From assembly GCA_025890175.1 (NCBI GenBank), contig JANPYM010000001.1, positions 3,326,971-3,390,970 on the forward strand: DNA of 64,000 nt, read 5' to 3'. Origin of the DNA: Ciborinia camelliae (taxonomy: Eukaryota; Ascomycota; Leotiomycetes; Helotiales; Sclerotiniaceae). Position 1 is the stretch's first letter. Every line of letters starts with the position of its first letter. The position numbers and the translations under genes are program-made. Positions 50,495-61,814 of this stretch are shown here, in pieces. The notes below the pieces were generated by a model. The model made no database searches, was not told where the DNA came from, and saw nothing but the letters and a program-made list of their open reading frames with translations.

Positions 50495-52576
50495 ATGACT
50501 CAGTTATTTCACAGTTCGTCCCCGAATTCTCTTGCTGCTAACAACGAGAAGCGGAATTTGTCCGGTTCCTCGATGTCGTCGAATAAGCATTCCAATGGCC
50601 ACAGTCCATTTCCTCAGAAGTTGAAGAATTTCTTTCGAATAAACAGTTCAGCGAACCATAGCGAAAAGGGCGATCCTTCAATAAAATCGGAAAGTAAATC
50701 ATCGTTTCGACAATCAAAATTCTTTCCTGGTGGAGGACGAAATCGATCGACGACCGTAGCAAGTGAGGGGAATGGATTAGATGATGGCATCAGTCCAACC
50801 GCACATGCGAATCCCTACTTCGTACATCAAGGCCCTCCTGCACTTCGACATCACGATGACGGATCCATACCTCCAAGTCCTCCCGATACCCCAAGTTTCA
50901 AAGTCGATACCGTTCCAGGTGTGAATGATCAAGCGACAGCGGCCGGCAAGGAAGAGTTGGCACGCAAACTGAGAAGAGTTGCGAGTGCTCCGAATGCTCA
51001 AGGTCTATTTTCGAATAAGGGTGATGCGGATCGACCAGCTACTGCAGAGCTTGGAAAGGAACCTTTGGTGCACAATGCCAGCACTACAATGTTGAGCATG
51101 GTTGATGGTTCACTGGGAAATGATGCTCTTGGTATAGCTTCAGAAGACGGCCTGGCGCCTTTACAACCTCCAAATCTACGAAACAATGCCAATTTCAGGA
51201 GAACATATAGCTCAAATTCTATCAAAGTACGCGACGTTGAGGTTGGACCTGGGAGTTTTGACAAAATCAAGTTGATTGGTAAGGGAGATGTTGGAAAGGT
51301 ATACTTGGTGAGAGAAAAGAAGAGCAGTAGGCTGTATGCGATGAAAGGTATGCAATATCATGATAAAAGTATTGTATGCTGGCTAATTTTCTCTAGTATT
51401 GAGCAAACAGGAGATGATCAAGCGGAATAAGATCAAGAGGGCATTGGCCGAGCAGGAAATCTTGGCTACGAGCAATCATCCATTTATTGTCACCTTATAT
51501 CACTCTTTTCAATCCGAAGACCATCTATATCTATGCATGGAATATTGCAGTGGCGGAGAGTTCTTTAGAGCTCTACAAACTCGACCAGGGAAATGTATAC
51601 CAGAAGATGATGCTAGATTTTATGCCGCAGAAGTCACTGCTGCATTAGAGTATCTACACTTGATGGGTTTCATTTACCGTGATTTGAAACCTGAAAGTAT
51701 GTTGTTCTTGAATCTTGAGCGCTCAAATGCTAACGAACTTAGATATTTTACTCCATCAATCTGGCCATATCATGTTGTCGGACTTTGATCTTTCGAAACA
51801 ATCTGCCCCTGGCGGAAAACCAACCATGATTGTCGGCCGAAACGGCACCAACGTAAACTCATTACCGACGATCGATACGAAGTCATGTATAGCAAATTTC
51901 CGAACGAATTCTTTTGTTGGGACCGAGGAGTACATTGCGCCGGAAGTTATTAAGGGATGCGGACATACAAGTGCAGTTGATTGGTGGACGTTGGGGATAT
52001 TGATTTATGAAATGCTGTTTGGTACAACGCCTTTCAAAGGAAAGAATCGGAATGCTACGTTTGCAAATATTTTGAGAGATGATGTTCCTTTCCCGGAACA
52101 TTCTGGGTCCCCCCAAGTCTCAAAGTCAGTTACTCTTAACATATTTATATCTCTAGATGCTGATAATTTCTAGTCTTTGCAAGTCGGTAATTCGAAAACT
52201 CCTAATTAAGGACGAAAATCGGCGATTGGGAGCTCGAGCTGGAGCTTCTGATGTCAAGACACATCCCTTCTTCCGCACAACCCAATGGGCACTCATTAGA
52301 CACATGAAGCCTCCGATGATTCCCCACCAAGGTCGTGGTGTTGACACGGTCAATTTCAGAAACGTCAAGGAGAGTGAGAGTGTTGATATTAGTGGGGCAA
52401 GAACTTTGGGATCAGCTAAAGGAGTACCGCTTGATTCAGGTTTGGCAACACCAGGTGCTGAACTTGATATCGATCCATTTGAAGAGTTCAATAGTGTTAC
52501 ACTGCACCACGATGGGGACGACCAACATCAACACGAGGACCAACACAATGGAAGATACGATGGTAGGCGATCGTAG
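50495..52576 (+). CDS. nrc-2: NRC-2/Fpk-type AGC protein kinase, 645 aa
   Basis: AGC-family serine/threonine kinase closest in pattern to Neurospora NRC-2 and yeast Fpk1/Fpk2, which phosphorylate lipid flippases at the plasma membrane. The N-terminal 250 residues are Ser/Pro-rich and probably disordered. The kinase domain starts at about 255 with IGKGDVGKV. The catalytic Lys is 284, YRDLKPEN lies at about 379, and the metal motif is DFD rather than DFG. It is followed by an insertion of about 40 residues before [10 protein letters not shown]. Both the DFD and the insertion are hallmarks of this subgroup. The C-terminal extension contains IDPFEEF, a hydrophobic-type motif. Exons are 50495-51347, 51397-51696, 51743-52124 and 52174-52576, with introns of 46-49 bp. 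Neurospora nrc-2 mutants conidiate inappropriately. The role here is inferred from that. Confidence 0.93.
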
Positions 52577-53042
52577 AAGTTGGCGATTGCTATACTGGAG
52601 AAGAATGTATCCATCTACGCTATATGATGGGTTTTGGAGCAATCGCTTGGATTATCGATAGGGGAAAAGACCTTTCGCGAGCATACTTTCATATGTTGTT
52701 TCTTTGAATGGGAGAATCGGGCGATTTCAATACATTGCTTGCATTGATATTATTTGGTGGGAAGACTAGTGTTTTCAAGACACCACACGAGATTAACACG
52801 ACACACATTTTGCCTCTTTTTTGTTTGTAAATATTGAAACTGGGAGAAGGGAGCAGAAAGAACCGGCTAAGGTTTGGAATTTGGAATTTTGAGGTCAAGG
52901 GAAAAGAGCTTAAGAATTTGTGTTTTCAGAATGTCCCTCGTCTGGACTGTGTTTATTAGCAAAGATTTGGGGTTCATTGTGGGATCTGGTGCGTACAGGG
53001 CAAGAGATTGGCGTTTTGCTGTTCTCTTTTTTGCTACTCCTA

Positions 53043-53075
<33 letters not shown>

Positions 53076-53373
53076 GACGACGATTGGGAGATGGGAAATT
53101 GGGGTAGAGGATAAGAGGCAGGCGGGTGGAGAGGATGGATTGTTTGATGGGTTGGTTGATTGGTTGATAGGTCGATAGGTTGATAGGTCGATAGGAATTC
53201 TATATTTTCTGTAATGAAGGGGCTTTCCAGTCGGTTGGTTGATTAGGCGAATGTGCCCTTGATGACCTCGGTGAGAGATGTATGTACCTAGGTAGGTAGG
53301 TGGGTAGGTAGGTGGGTAGGTAGGTGGGTGATTTGAATTTCGATGGTGAACTTACATGCGGCTGGGGAATATA

Positions 53374-53409
<36 letters not shown>

Positions 53410-53999
53410 AGGGTTACTAGGTAAATTGAATCCCCTCTAAAACCCTCCTCGCTAATCTCTCCTCTCCTCTTCATATGGTGCACAAATTCAATCATATTCA
53501 AGGGGTCACAGGTGAAATGAATCTACCTCCCTACCTACCTACCTACCTAGATGGAGGTACCTAGATGGAGGTAGGTAGGTAGGTAGTAAGCGTCGGTTTT
53601 TTTTCATAACGTAACCGGATCTGATCTCATCTGGCCTGGCCTGGTCTTGGATATAAATATGGATATGGATATGGATATGGATATAGATATGGATATGGAT
53701 ATAAATATGAATATGGATATATGAAGAGGTATGTATCATCACGTGTTTTGGTTATTTAGTATTTAGTATTTAGTTCTTGTACCTAGGAGGGACTAGGTAT
53801 CTGTATCTACCTAGTAGGTAGGTAGGTATCTAGGTAGGTATCTAGGTATCTAGGTAGGTAAATATTAATAAGAACGTGCGAGGAGGAGGAGGAGGAGGAG
53901 GAGCCACATCATAGAGTCTGCAATAAACATGTTAAACGTCAAATGTCAATTCTTTCTTTCTTTCTTTCTTTTCTTTTTTGGGGAATGATGGGGGAACAT

Positions 54000-54236
54000 G
54001 GGGGGGATGAAGGAAAATGAGGGAAAATGGGGGGAAGGGGGGGAAAGAGGAAAGGGGGAAAGAGGAAAGGGGGAAAGAGGAAAGGGGGGAAAGAGGAAAG
54101 AGGGAAAATGGGGGAAAGGAGGGAAAGAGGAAAGGGGGGAAAGAGGAAAGGGGGAAAGAGGAAAGGGGGGAAGGGGGAAGAGGGAAAATGGGGGAAAGGA
54201 GGGAAGGGGGGAAGGGGGAAAGGGGGGAAGAGGGGG
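54000..54236 (+). repeat. Homopurine tract of GGGAAAGAGGAAA units
   Basis: About 235 bases of almost pure purine on the + strand, built of variants of GGGAAAGAGGAAAGGG. It is immediately preceded by a TTTC pyrimidine run at about 53950-53980. Such tracts can form triplex or G-quadruplex DNA. No coding role is supported. Confidence 0.85.
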
Positions 54237-54320
54237 TTAAACGCTTTTTTGGGGGGTTTTTTTTGTTTTTTTTAGGGGGGGGGTGGTTGGTGAGTTGGTT
54301 GGTTGGTTGGCGGGTGGGTA

Positions 54321-54612
54321 GGTAGAGAGGTAGAGAGGTAGAGAGGTAGAGAGGTAGAGAGGTAGAGAGGTAGAGAGGTAGAGAGGTAGAGAGGTAGAGA
54401 GGTAGAGAGGTAGAGAGGTAGAGAGGTAGAGAGGTAGAGAGGTAGAGAGGTAGAGAGGTAGAGAGGTAGAGAGGTAGAGAGGTAGAGAGGTAGAGAGGTA
54501 GAGAGGTAGAGAGGTAGAGAGGTAGAGAGGTAGAGAGGTAGAGAGGTAGAGAGGTAGAGAGGTAGAGAGGTAGAGAGGTAGAGAGGTAGAGAGGTAGAGA
54601 GGTAGAGAGGTA
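54321..54612 (+). repeat. GGTAGAGA octanucleotide satellite, about 36 copies
   Basis: A perfect or nearly perfect tandem array of the 8-bp unit GGTAGAGA across 292 bases. Diverged relatives (GTCGAGAGGTAG) occur just downstream. The homogeneity suggests recent expansion. The assembled length may not be exact. Confidence 0.95.
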
Positions 54613-55000
54613 GGTTGGTTGATGGGTGGATAAAGAGGTCGAGAGGTAGATTGGTGGGTTGGTTGGTGGATTGGTTGATGGGTGGGTAGAGATGTCGAGA
54701 GGTAGGATTTCTATATAAGTATAGGTATATGCTATGGGTTTTGGGATTGGGGTTAGGTTCTTTTATACTCTTGTATTTGCTTGTTTTATATTTTTATATT
54801 TTTGTATTTTTATATGTTTAGCTAGATGAAATGCTGGATGCTGGATGTTGGATTGGATTATATGAAATGAGATGATTGAAATTGGGGGGAAATGGGGAGA
54901 TTGGGGGGAAGAAGGGGGGGAGGGGTATTGCCGAAAAAACAATGTGGGTGTGAAGATTTTGGGATTTTGGGATTGGGAATTGGGTTTGGTTTGGGTTTTG

Positions 55001-55150
55001 GAAGTTTGGAATTGGAAGTTTGGAATTGGAAGTTTGGAATTGGAAGTTTGGAATTGGAAGTTTGGAATTGGAAGTTTGGAATTGGAAGTTTGGAATTGGA
55101 AGTTTGGAATTGGAAGTTTGGAATTGGAAGTTTGGAATTGGAAGTTTGGT
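55001..55150 (+). repeat. 14-bp minisatellite, about 10.7 copies
   Basis: Tandem unit GAAGTTTGGAATTG with essentially no divergence. As 14 is not a multiple of 3 the three frames interchange, giving spurious open frames on both strands. Confidence 0.95.
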
Positions 55151-56132
55151 TTGGGCAGGGAGATGGAGGTGGGGTGGTGATCGTGATTGGTATAGAGGTA
55201 GAGGTAGAGGTAGAGGTGGAGGTGGTGATGGTTGGGTGAGTGGCTGGGTGAGTGGCTGGGTGCAGGTGGGTGGGTGGATCGGTGGGAAAAGAAAGGAAAG
55301 AAAAGAAAACAGAAATGGATATGAAGATGAAGATAAAATTGGAGATAGATATGGAGGTGGAGATGAAGATGGATGGCTGGGTGTAGGTGGGTGGGGAAGG
55401 AGGAGGAAGAAAAAGGGGGAGGAGGAAGCAAGCTGGAGGTCGTTCCTACTGTTTTGGGACCGGGAAGATTTGTTGATTTCTAAGCTAAGCTAGGTGGAGC
55501 TAAGCTAAGTGAAGCTAAGCTAAGTGTGGTGGAGTAGGTACCTACCTACCTAGGTAGGGTCATGTGATTTCTTTTTGGGGGGGATTTCAGTTTTCAGTTT
55601 TCAGTTTTGAGGTTTGAGAAGTTTACATCGCGGGTGTGTTGCGCAATGTAATCTGTCGTGTTCGTTTCAACGTGGAGATATTCCTTCTGCAATTTTGGAG
55701 ATGGTTGTTATTGGTGAATCATCACTTACGCATTGAATGCATTTTGCAAATAAATTCAAAAATGTGATGCTGCTCAGTTAAATCTGTCGTGTTTCTTTTT
55801 TGCGTTCTTTTCGACGAGACAATTCCCCGCGAAGGAAAAAATAATGGAAGGATGGCATCCTTCGGTGAGGACATTAATATGGTATGCATACCTGAGATGT
55901 TACAGGCGCTTCATGGTCGAATTATTTTAATGTATTTTGGTTCGGTGAGAGTATTGGGATACGATGAGGTATGTGGTGGAAGTTGGGGATGCGGGCTGCC
56001 GGTGAGGGGTTGTGAGTGATACAGGGAGCCTTGTTGGAATTTTCTTTACTTTGCCACTTATCTCTCCTCTCAGAGCAACACCTTTGATGTTTTGGAGACT
56101 GTCCATCATTGCACTCACAGGAATCGTCAGTT

Positions 56133-59100
56133 ATGCCTATCGTCGAGCGATTCAAACGGGGCTTCAACTCAACCAAAGCACGCTTTGGCCATCGTTCTGA
56201 ACATGTTCAAGAACCTTCTCAGCCCGAGTTGGACCTCGATGCAACGAATCCCGTAGGATTGTCTATCAAGAACGATGACGAGACTGCAATACAGGAAGAC
56301 AAAGAAGCAGCTGGCAAACAGGCACAAATACCTGCACACGATGATTCGGCCTGTTCTTCAAAGTCCTCACCGACCGCCTCGAAACAATGGCGCTTCTCAT
56401 CTGAAGATGATCTCTGGTCTCAAGCTTCAGCAAAGCTCAAGTCCGATGATCCGGAATTAGTAAGTAATTTCATTATTCTTATCAAGATCCACTTCATTCC
56501 AAATAGCACTTTCGACAAGCTAACTTCCTACCTTTACCTAGTATGAAGAATACTCACGTATAATACAGCGGGAAGGAGGTAAGAGTATCGAAAACAAACT
56601 CGACAAGACTTCAAAATCCTTTGCGAATGCAGCGACTCTTCTGGAAGTGTGCCAAAACAGCCTCCAAACCATGAAATCTTCAAGTGGGAAAGCGGACAAA
56701 ATTCTTGAGAAGACAGTCAAGATTGTAGGGTTAGCTAAAGACTTCGTGGGAGCCGCCGTTAGTGCTGAACCACATGCAGCAGTGGCTTGGGCAGGAGTTT
56801 GTCTTTTTCTTCCGGTACGTTTTACCATACCTCAAGCCTGGTCCCTAGCGTTTCTCGCGCTTCCCTTCAACTCTCGCAGTTTTCTAACAAAGGTTCAGCT
56901 ACTTCTCAATCCATCCCAACAGGACGAAGCTTGTCGTAAAGGTCTTGAGGACATACCTTTCCTCATCCAAAAGTATAGCCTCGTGGAGAGCATTTGTGCG
57001 ATTGAAAATCCAGATCCTACGGTAGCCAACGCACAACATACATTGTCTGTCGAAATAGTTGAGTTATATACCAGAATACTCGGTTTCCAAGCCGAGGTTG
57101 TATGCCAATTGGGTCGATCGAAGATCAAGGCTTATTTCCGGAAAGCTTTCAAAGCCGATGATTGGGAAAAAATGCACCACGATGTCTTGCGCATAGAAAC
57201 GCGATGCTGGGGTATGGCCCAAGCTATCAACAGCGATCGTTGTAGTAAATTATTAGAGGAATGCAGTAGGAAATTTGCAGAGATGTATACCATCGGGTGA
57301 GTTTGCGTATCTACAGTCAGAAGATCTAGTGCACTGACCAACATTCAGTTCGGAACCCCTAAAAGTCACAAAGGAAACCTACCAAGCTGTTATTAATCTT
57401 GGACAAGAATCCGAGCAACGCGAAAGAACCAAAGACGAAATAGAATGTTTGCAAAGCTTTCGCTGGGGCAATCTGTATGAGGAACAAAAAGATCGAAATC
57501 CAGACCGTGTTGAGGGCACTTGCAACTGGTTGCTAGAGTCACCAACTTTCCGCGACTGGAGAAACAAGAAAAATCCGGGTTTGCTCTGGATTTCAGCAGA
57601 TCCAGGGTGTGGCAAGTCTGTTCTTTCCAAAGCTTTCGTAGACGAAAGGTTGGTGGCCTTGTCTCCTGCAACCATCATCTGCTACTTCTTCTTCAAGGAT
57701 ATCTCTCCAGACCAGCGTAATGTCAAAAGGGCAGTTGCAGCATTGATTCACCAGATAATTTCACTGAATCGGCATCTCTGGAAGCATGCTATTGACAGCT
57801 GGAAGCGCAACGGCAGAGAAATTTGTAACCTGCATGATATGATGTGGGACATTCTGGAAGCGATGGCAACTGACACTGCTGCTGGGGATATTGTCTGCGT
57901 AATTGACGCTTTGGACGAATGTGATACTGCCCACGATGTCCGAAAACAATTTATTTGGAGAATGCATAAACTTGTATTTGGGACTCAGCCATGCCGTATG
58001 AGGTTTGTGGTCACAAGCCGTCCTTACGCTCAAATCGAAAGAATATTCACAGGGTTAAACCTTAATTTCCCTGTAATTCGTATAGCGGGGGAAATGGAAT
58101 CTGAGACTATCTCGCGGGAAATCAACCTGGTCATCAATCATGAGGTTGCACGGCTGGACCTGGACGACGAGGATGTTAAAAATCATATCGGAACTCGTCT
58201 AAAAGAAATGGAACATAGAACTTACCTTTGGCTACACCTAATTATGGAGGTTATCCGAAAGAGAATTGAAAGTAGCGGGCAGCCCAGTAACATAGACAAA
58301 AGTTTGCAATCACTACCCGAGACTGTGGAGAAACTGTAAGTCAAATGGTATTCTATATCCACTCACAATTCTGCAGCAGCTATAGATTGATACTAATCAA
58401 GCACCGTCTCAGATATGAAGAAATTCTAAACAAGAGTGCTTTCCGAGAAGAGACCGAAAAACTACTTCATATCATTGTTGGCGCGGAGCGACCGTTAAGT
58501 ACGGAAGAGATAAACGTAGCCATGCATATTGAGATGCGTTATGATGGTACCCAGAGTTTCAACGACATTCGTTTGGAAAATAGCCAGCGCTATCCAGGCA
58601 TGCTTCGTAACCTCTGTGGGCTATTTATACAATTCGTAGATTCGAAGGCGTACCTTATACACCAGACGGCTAAGGAATTCCTGGTTGCGACTCAGTCCGA
58701 ACCCAAAATCCCTGGAACGTGGAGACATTGTCTTGAGCCACTAGAAACGCAGCAAGTCTTAGCCCAGGTTTGTATTTCCTACTTGTACCTAAGTGATATC
58801 GACACAATTTTGGGAGAAGTCAATTGCACTGGGACTAGGACTGACTACGAAGCCTCGGAAAAGATCAAAGCGAGCATGGCTTTCACTTTCATCGTATATT
58901 GGGCGAGAAATTGGACGGTCCACTATAGACGCATTCCTGGCCTCTTCAACCGTGATAAAATCGTCGAATTGTGTTCCAACTCTATTCGACGCACAGTATG
59001 GATTTGCACGTTAAATGGGCGTACATTCTCGCGTACATTCTCGCGTACTAAACTTCCTCCTTTTGACTTGATGGAATTAATAAGCGATTCGACAACTGCT

Positions 59101-60613
59101 TTGATGATAACTGCGTATTTTAATCTTTATGAAGCTGCTGAATATATTACTTCTGCTTCCGATTTCCATAAATATGACTTGGAGTTATGCAGCGATAATT
59201 ATACAGCACTAGCGCTCGCAGTAGAAAGTCAAAGTTTTGATATGGTATGTTGAACCCTGTGGCATCCCCCAAGTTAGCCATTGTATCTTGACTTTAAGCT
59301 GAAAACCGATCTAGGTGGAACTGCTCGTCTATAAAGGTGCTGATGTTAATCACATCACAGAGAGAGGCGCACCACTTTCAATAGCAGCGCGTCGTGGTGA
59401 CCTCCCAATTCTTAAATTTCTGTTGGAAAATCAAGCAATAGACCAGAGGTCGCCTCATATGACGGCGCTAGATATTGCCATCAATAAATCGCCTAATATC
59501 GTTCAAACACTCCTTAGTTCGGGGAAGGGCCCCCAATTTGAAGGATACCTTGAACGAGCATTAAGATTTGCTGTACTTAAGCAGAGTGTTGAGCTCGTGG
59601 AGTTATTACTAGCCTCTGGAGCCGATCCAACCTATGAAATTTCTAAGGAATATGGCAGGAGCAAAACCTGTTTGACAGCCGTCTTTGAGCGTTACGAACC
59701 ACGTGAAGGTGCTGTTATTTTAAGGTTGCTCTTATCGAAGGCTAAACCACTATCATGCGAGGCTGTGAGAGACCTTCTGGTCTGGTCTGCTAAGTCCAAA
59801 TTCGATGAAGGTGATCTAGTCCAGCTGGTGCTCAATCACCCGCGCCAGTCAGGATTTCGACTGGATGTGGAAGAATCACCACTAGTAACAGCCGCCCTAT
59901 TTGGTAACTACAAGGTGCTAGAAGTATTGATCAATGTGCCTCATGATATTAATGGGTGTCAGGCATCTGGCTGGTGGTCCATGCATTATTCTAAGGATTT
60001 TATAGTTTGGGGATGGCCTAGAAGATTGAAAGAGCTGTCGAATCTGCCGAATCTGTCGATAAAAGATTATTTCGAAGAGCTACAGCCCTTTCAGATTCCA
60101 GCCCCATTATTTGCCGGAATAGTATCGCGCAGCGGCGAAATCGTTCAATTTTTGATTGATCGGGGTGCAAATGTTAACATGATCACCCCGCTTGGGACGC
60201 CATTGTTCTTTGCAGCGGGTACTGGGATTTCATTCATGGTTCAGCTGCTCATTCAGAATGGAGCCAATATTATTGTGTATGACTCGGAGGGAAATGAGGA
60301 ACCTTCGCCCCTCGTGATTGCCACCGCCCAGGGCGCTATTGATATCGTGAAGATACTCCTGAAAGCTGGTGCAAAAGTGGATCAGGGTTCCGCCTCCACG
60401 CATTCAATTTATGCCGCCAAAAGAAGTGGTATGGATGTGATAACAAGTAATAAATATTATCCTTCTGCCATTGAAGCTGCGGAGATGGAAGGCCATGAAG
60501 AGGTGGCTAGATTTCTGCGAGAATATAAAGCCATAGAGATTTTTTTTGATGTGGACGAAGATGCCCAAATGCCGGGAAAGGTCGAAGAGGTGGAAGAAGA
60601 TTGTATGGGTTGA
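56133..60613 (+). CDS. NACHT-ankyrin (NLR-like) STAND protein, 1373 aa
   Basis: Fungal NOD-like receptor of the signal-transduction ATPase (STAND) class, a family tied to non-self recognition and programmed cell death. Residues 1-110 are low-complexity. A helical domain, residues about 115-330, matches the usual N-terminal domain before fungal NACHTs (AVAWAGVCLFLP joined to VQLLLNPSQQDEA). The NACHT has Walker A DPGCGKS at about 420, Walker B CVIDALDECD at about 517 and sensor RFVVTSRP. A winged-helix-like region follows. Seven or eight ankyrin repeats fill the C-terminus from about 910. Exons are 56133-56459, 56542-56814, 56893-57296, 57349-58335, 58413-59244 and 59315-60613, and all phases agree. 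ATG 56133 is the first in frame. No HET, HeLo or other death effector is seen at the N-terminus. The ankyrin array is irregular, so it is not the high-identity type. Confidence 0.9.
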
Positions 60614-61814
60614 TTCTGACAACATAACGGTCTCTTTTGTTTCTCTTTTAGTGGGATATTGGATATTGGAAATTTTCAAATCTTTCGTTTCATCTACGGA
60701 GCTCTCTTTTCATTGGGAATATATCATCGGAAGATTGATGGGAATAATAACGACTAGTTTCTCCACCTTGGCTTGAGAGAATTCATTTCATCTATTATTG
60801 GCCATGCATTTTATTGTATTGTCCATGTATTTGTCCATATGTCATGCACCACATGTGACTTAAATCGTGAAATCTCATGTATCATGTATAACCCCCCTTT
60901 GCCCGTCTCTCCTTCCACGAATGCGTCGCGAAAGGAATATTCGGATGTGCAGCCTTGGCATAGATTTTACAATGTGGAATTTTCTGGGTAGGTATCGATA
61001 TCGATATCTCGACTGCGGTAATGTCTGGAGGAAGGGTGTGGATGTATATCTTGTGGAAGAGATTTGAGCTTTTGAATCTTGCCCTCTTCCCAATATCAAA
61101 CAGTATAGGAGGGAGGTATTCAACCATCATGACGAATGCGAGATTGTGTTGATACTAAGTTAATAAGGTAACCAATGATTAGGAACTACGGTGGAACTTT
61201 ATATGAATAATGGATATAGAAAACTTCGAGGAGGAAATTCTTGGTGTGGAAAGATGATATTATATTTGAGACTCGTATCTTCTGCTGGGGTTCTTCAAGA
61301 TTCGAGTCACGATATACACTGTGCTGAAGTTTTATCTATTCTCTCTCACCTCATGGCACAGTTAACAGATATATATATATATATATATATATTGATTGAT
61401 TGATTGAAATAAAATAGCTATTTATTTTTATGCTAATATCCATACCATACCACACCAGACCACTCCGTGCAATGCAATACCATGCCATAAAATGCAACAC
61501 GTGTACCCATTTAAACCATTTAACGACCCAGATATAAAGAAATTGATATCGTCGTCATCATGATCATCATCATCCCATAATCTCGTAAGAAATATCACAT
61601 TTTACAGCCAGGCTTGATATCTTTCTTTTTCATATATGCGCCCGGGAGCTTCTCCCATCTCCCATCTCCCTTATCCCTGCGAATTTATAACCCTTATATA
61701 AGAGAATTCTCGGCACTTATTCTCCTGCATCATCATCATCGTCATGTTCATCTTGAAATGCAGTATATACCTATGCAAACCCAACGCCCAGCACACAGCC
61801 GCAGTGCCAAAATC
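60614..61814. other. Convergent intergenic region
   Basis: About 1.2 kb between the 3' ends of the NLR gene and MRE11. It contains a TA repeat plus GATT repeats at about 61367-61408 and GGTATCGATATCGATATC near 60992-61010. It must hold both 3' untranslated regions. No gene is supported. Confidence 0.55.

Larger units (their letters stand above)
52577..56132. repeat. Intergenic region dominated by tandem repeats
   Basis: Successive arrays lie between the kinase and the NLR gene. They include CTA trinucleotide (about 53044-53075), AGGTAGGTGGGT (53288-53330), TA (about 53375-53405), GGATAT (about 53645-53715) and TAGGTATC (53790-53860). Next come GAG (53880-53902), TTTC (53952-53975), a homopurine block (about 54000-54236), GGTAGAGA (54321-54612), a 14-bp unit (55001-55150) and GAGGTA (55195-55225). 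Large open frames here are products of repeats. From about 55600 to 56132 is ordinary sequence, probably the promoter and leader of the next gene. Confidence 0.8.

Noticed and set aside
53998..55493. Several 80-220 codon frames in the 54-55.5 kb repeats
   Set aside because: They are translations of GGGAAAGAGG, GGTAGAGA and 14-bp tandem units. Frame and stop positions follow the repeat, with no unique coding sequence.
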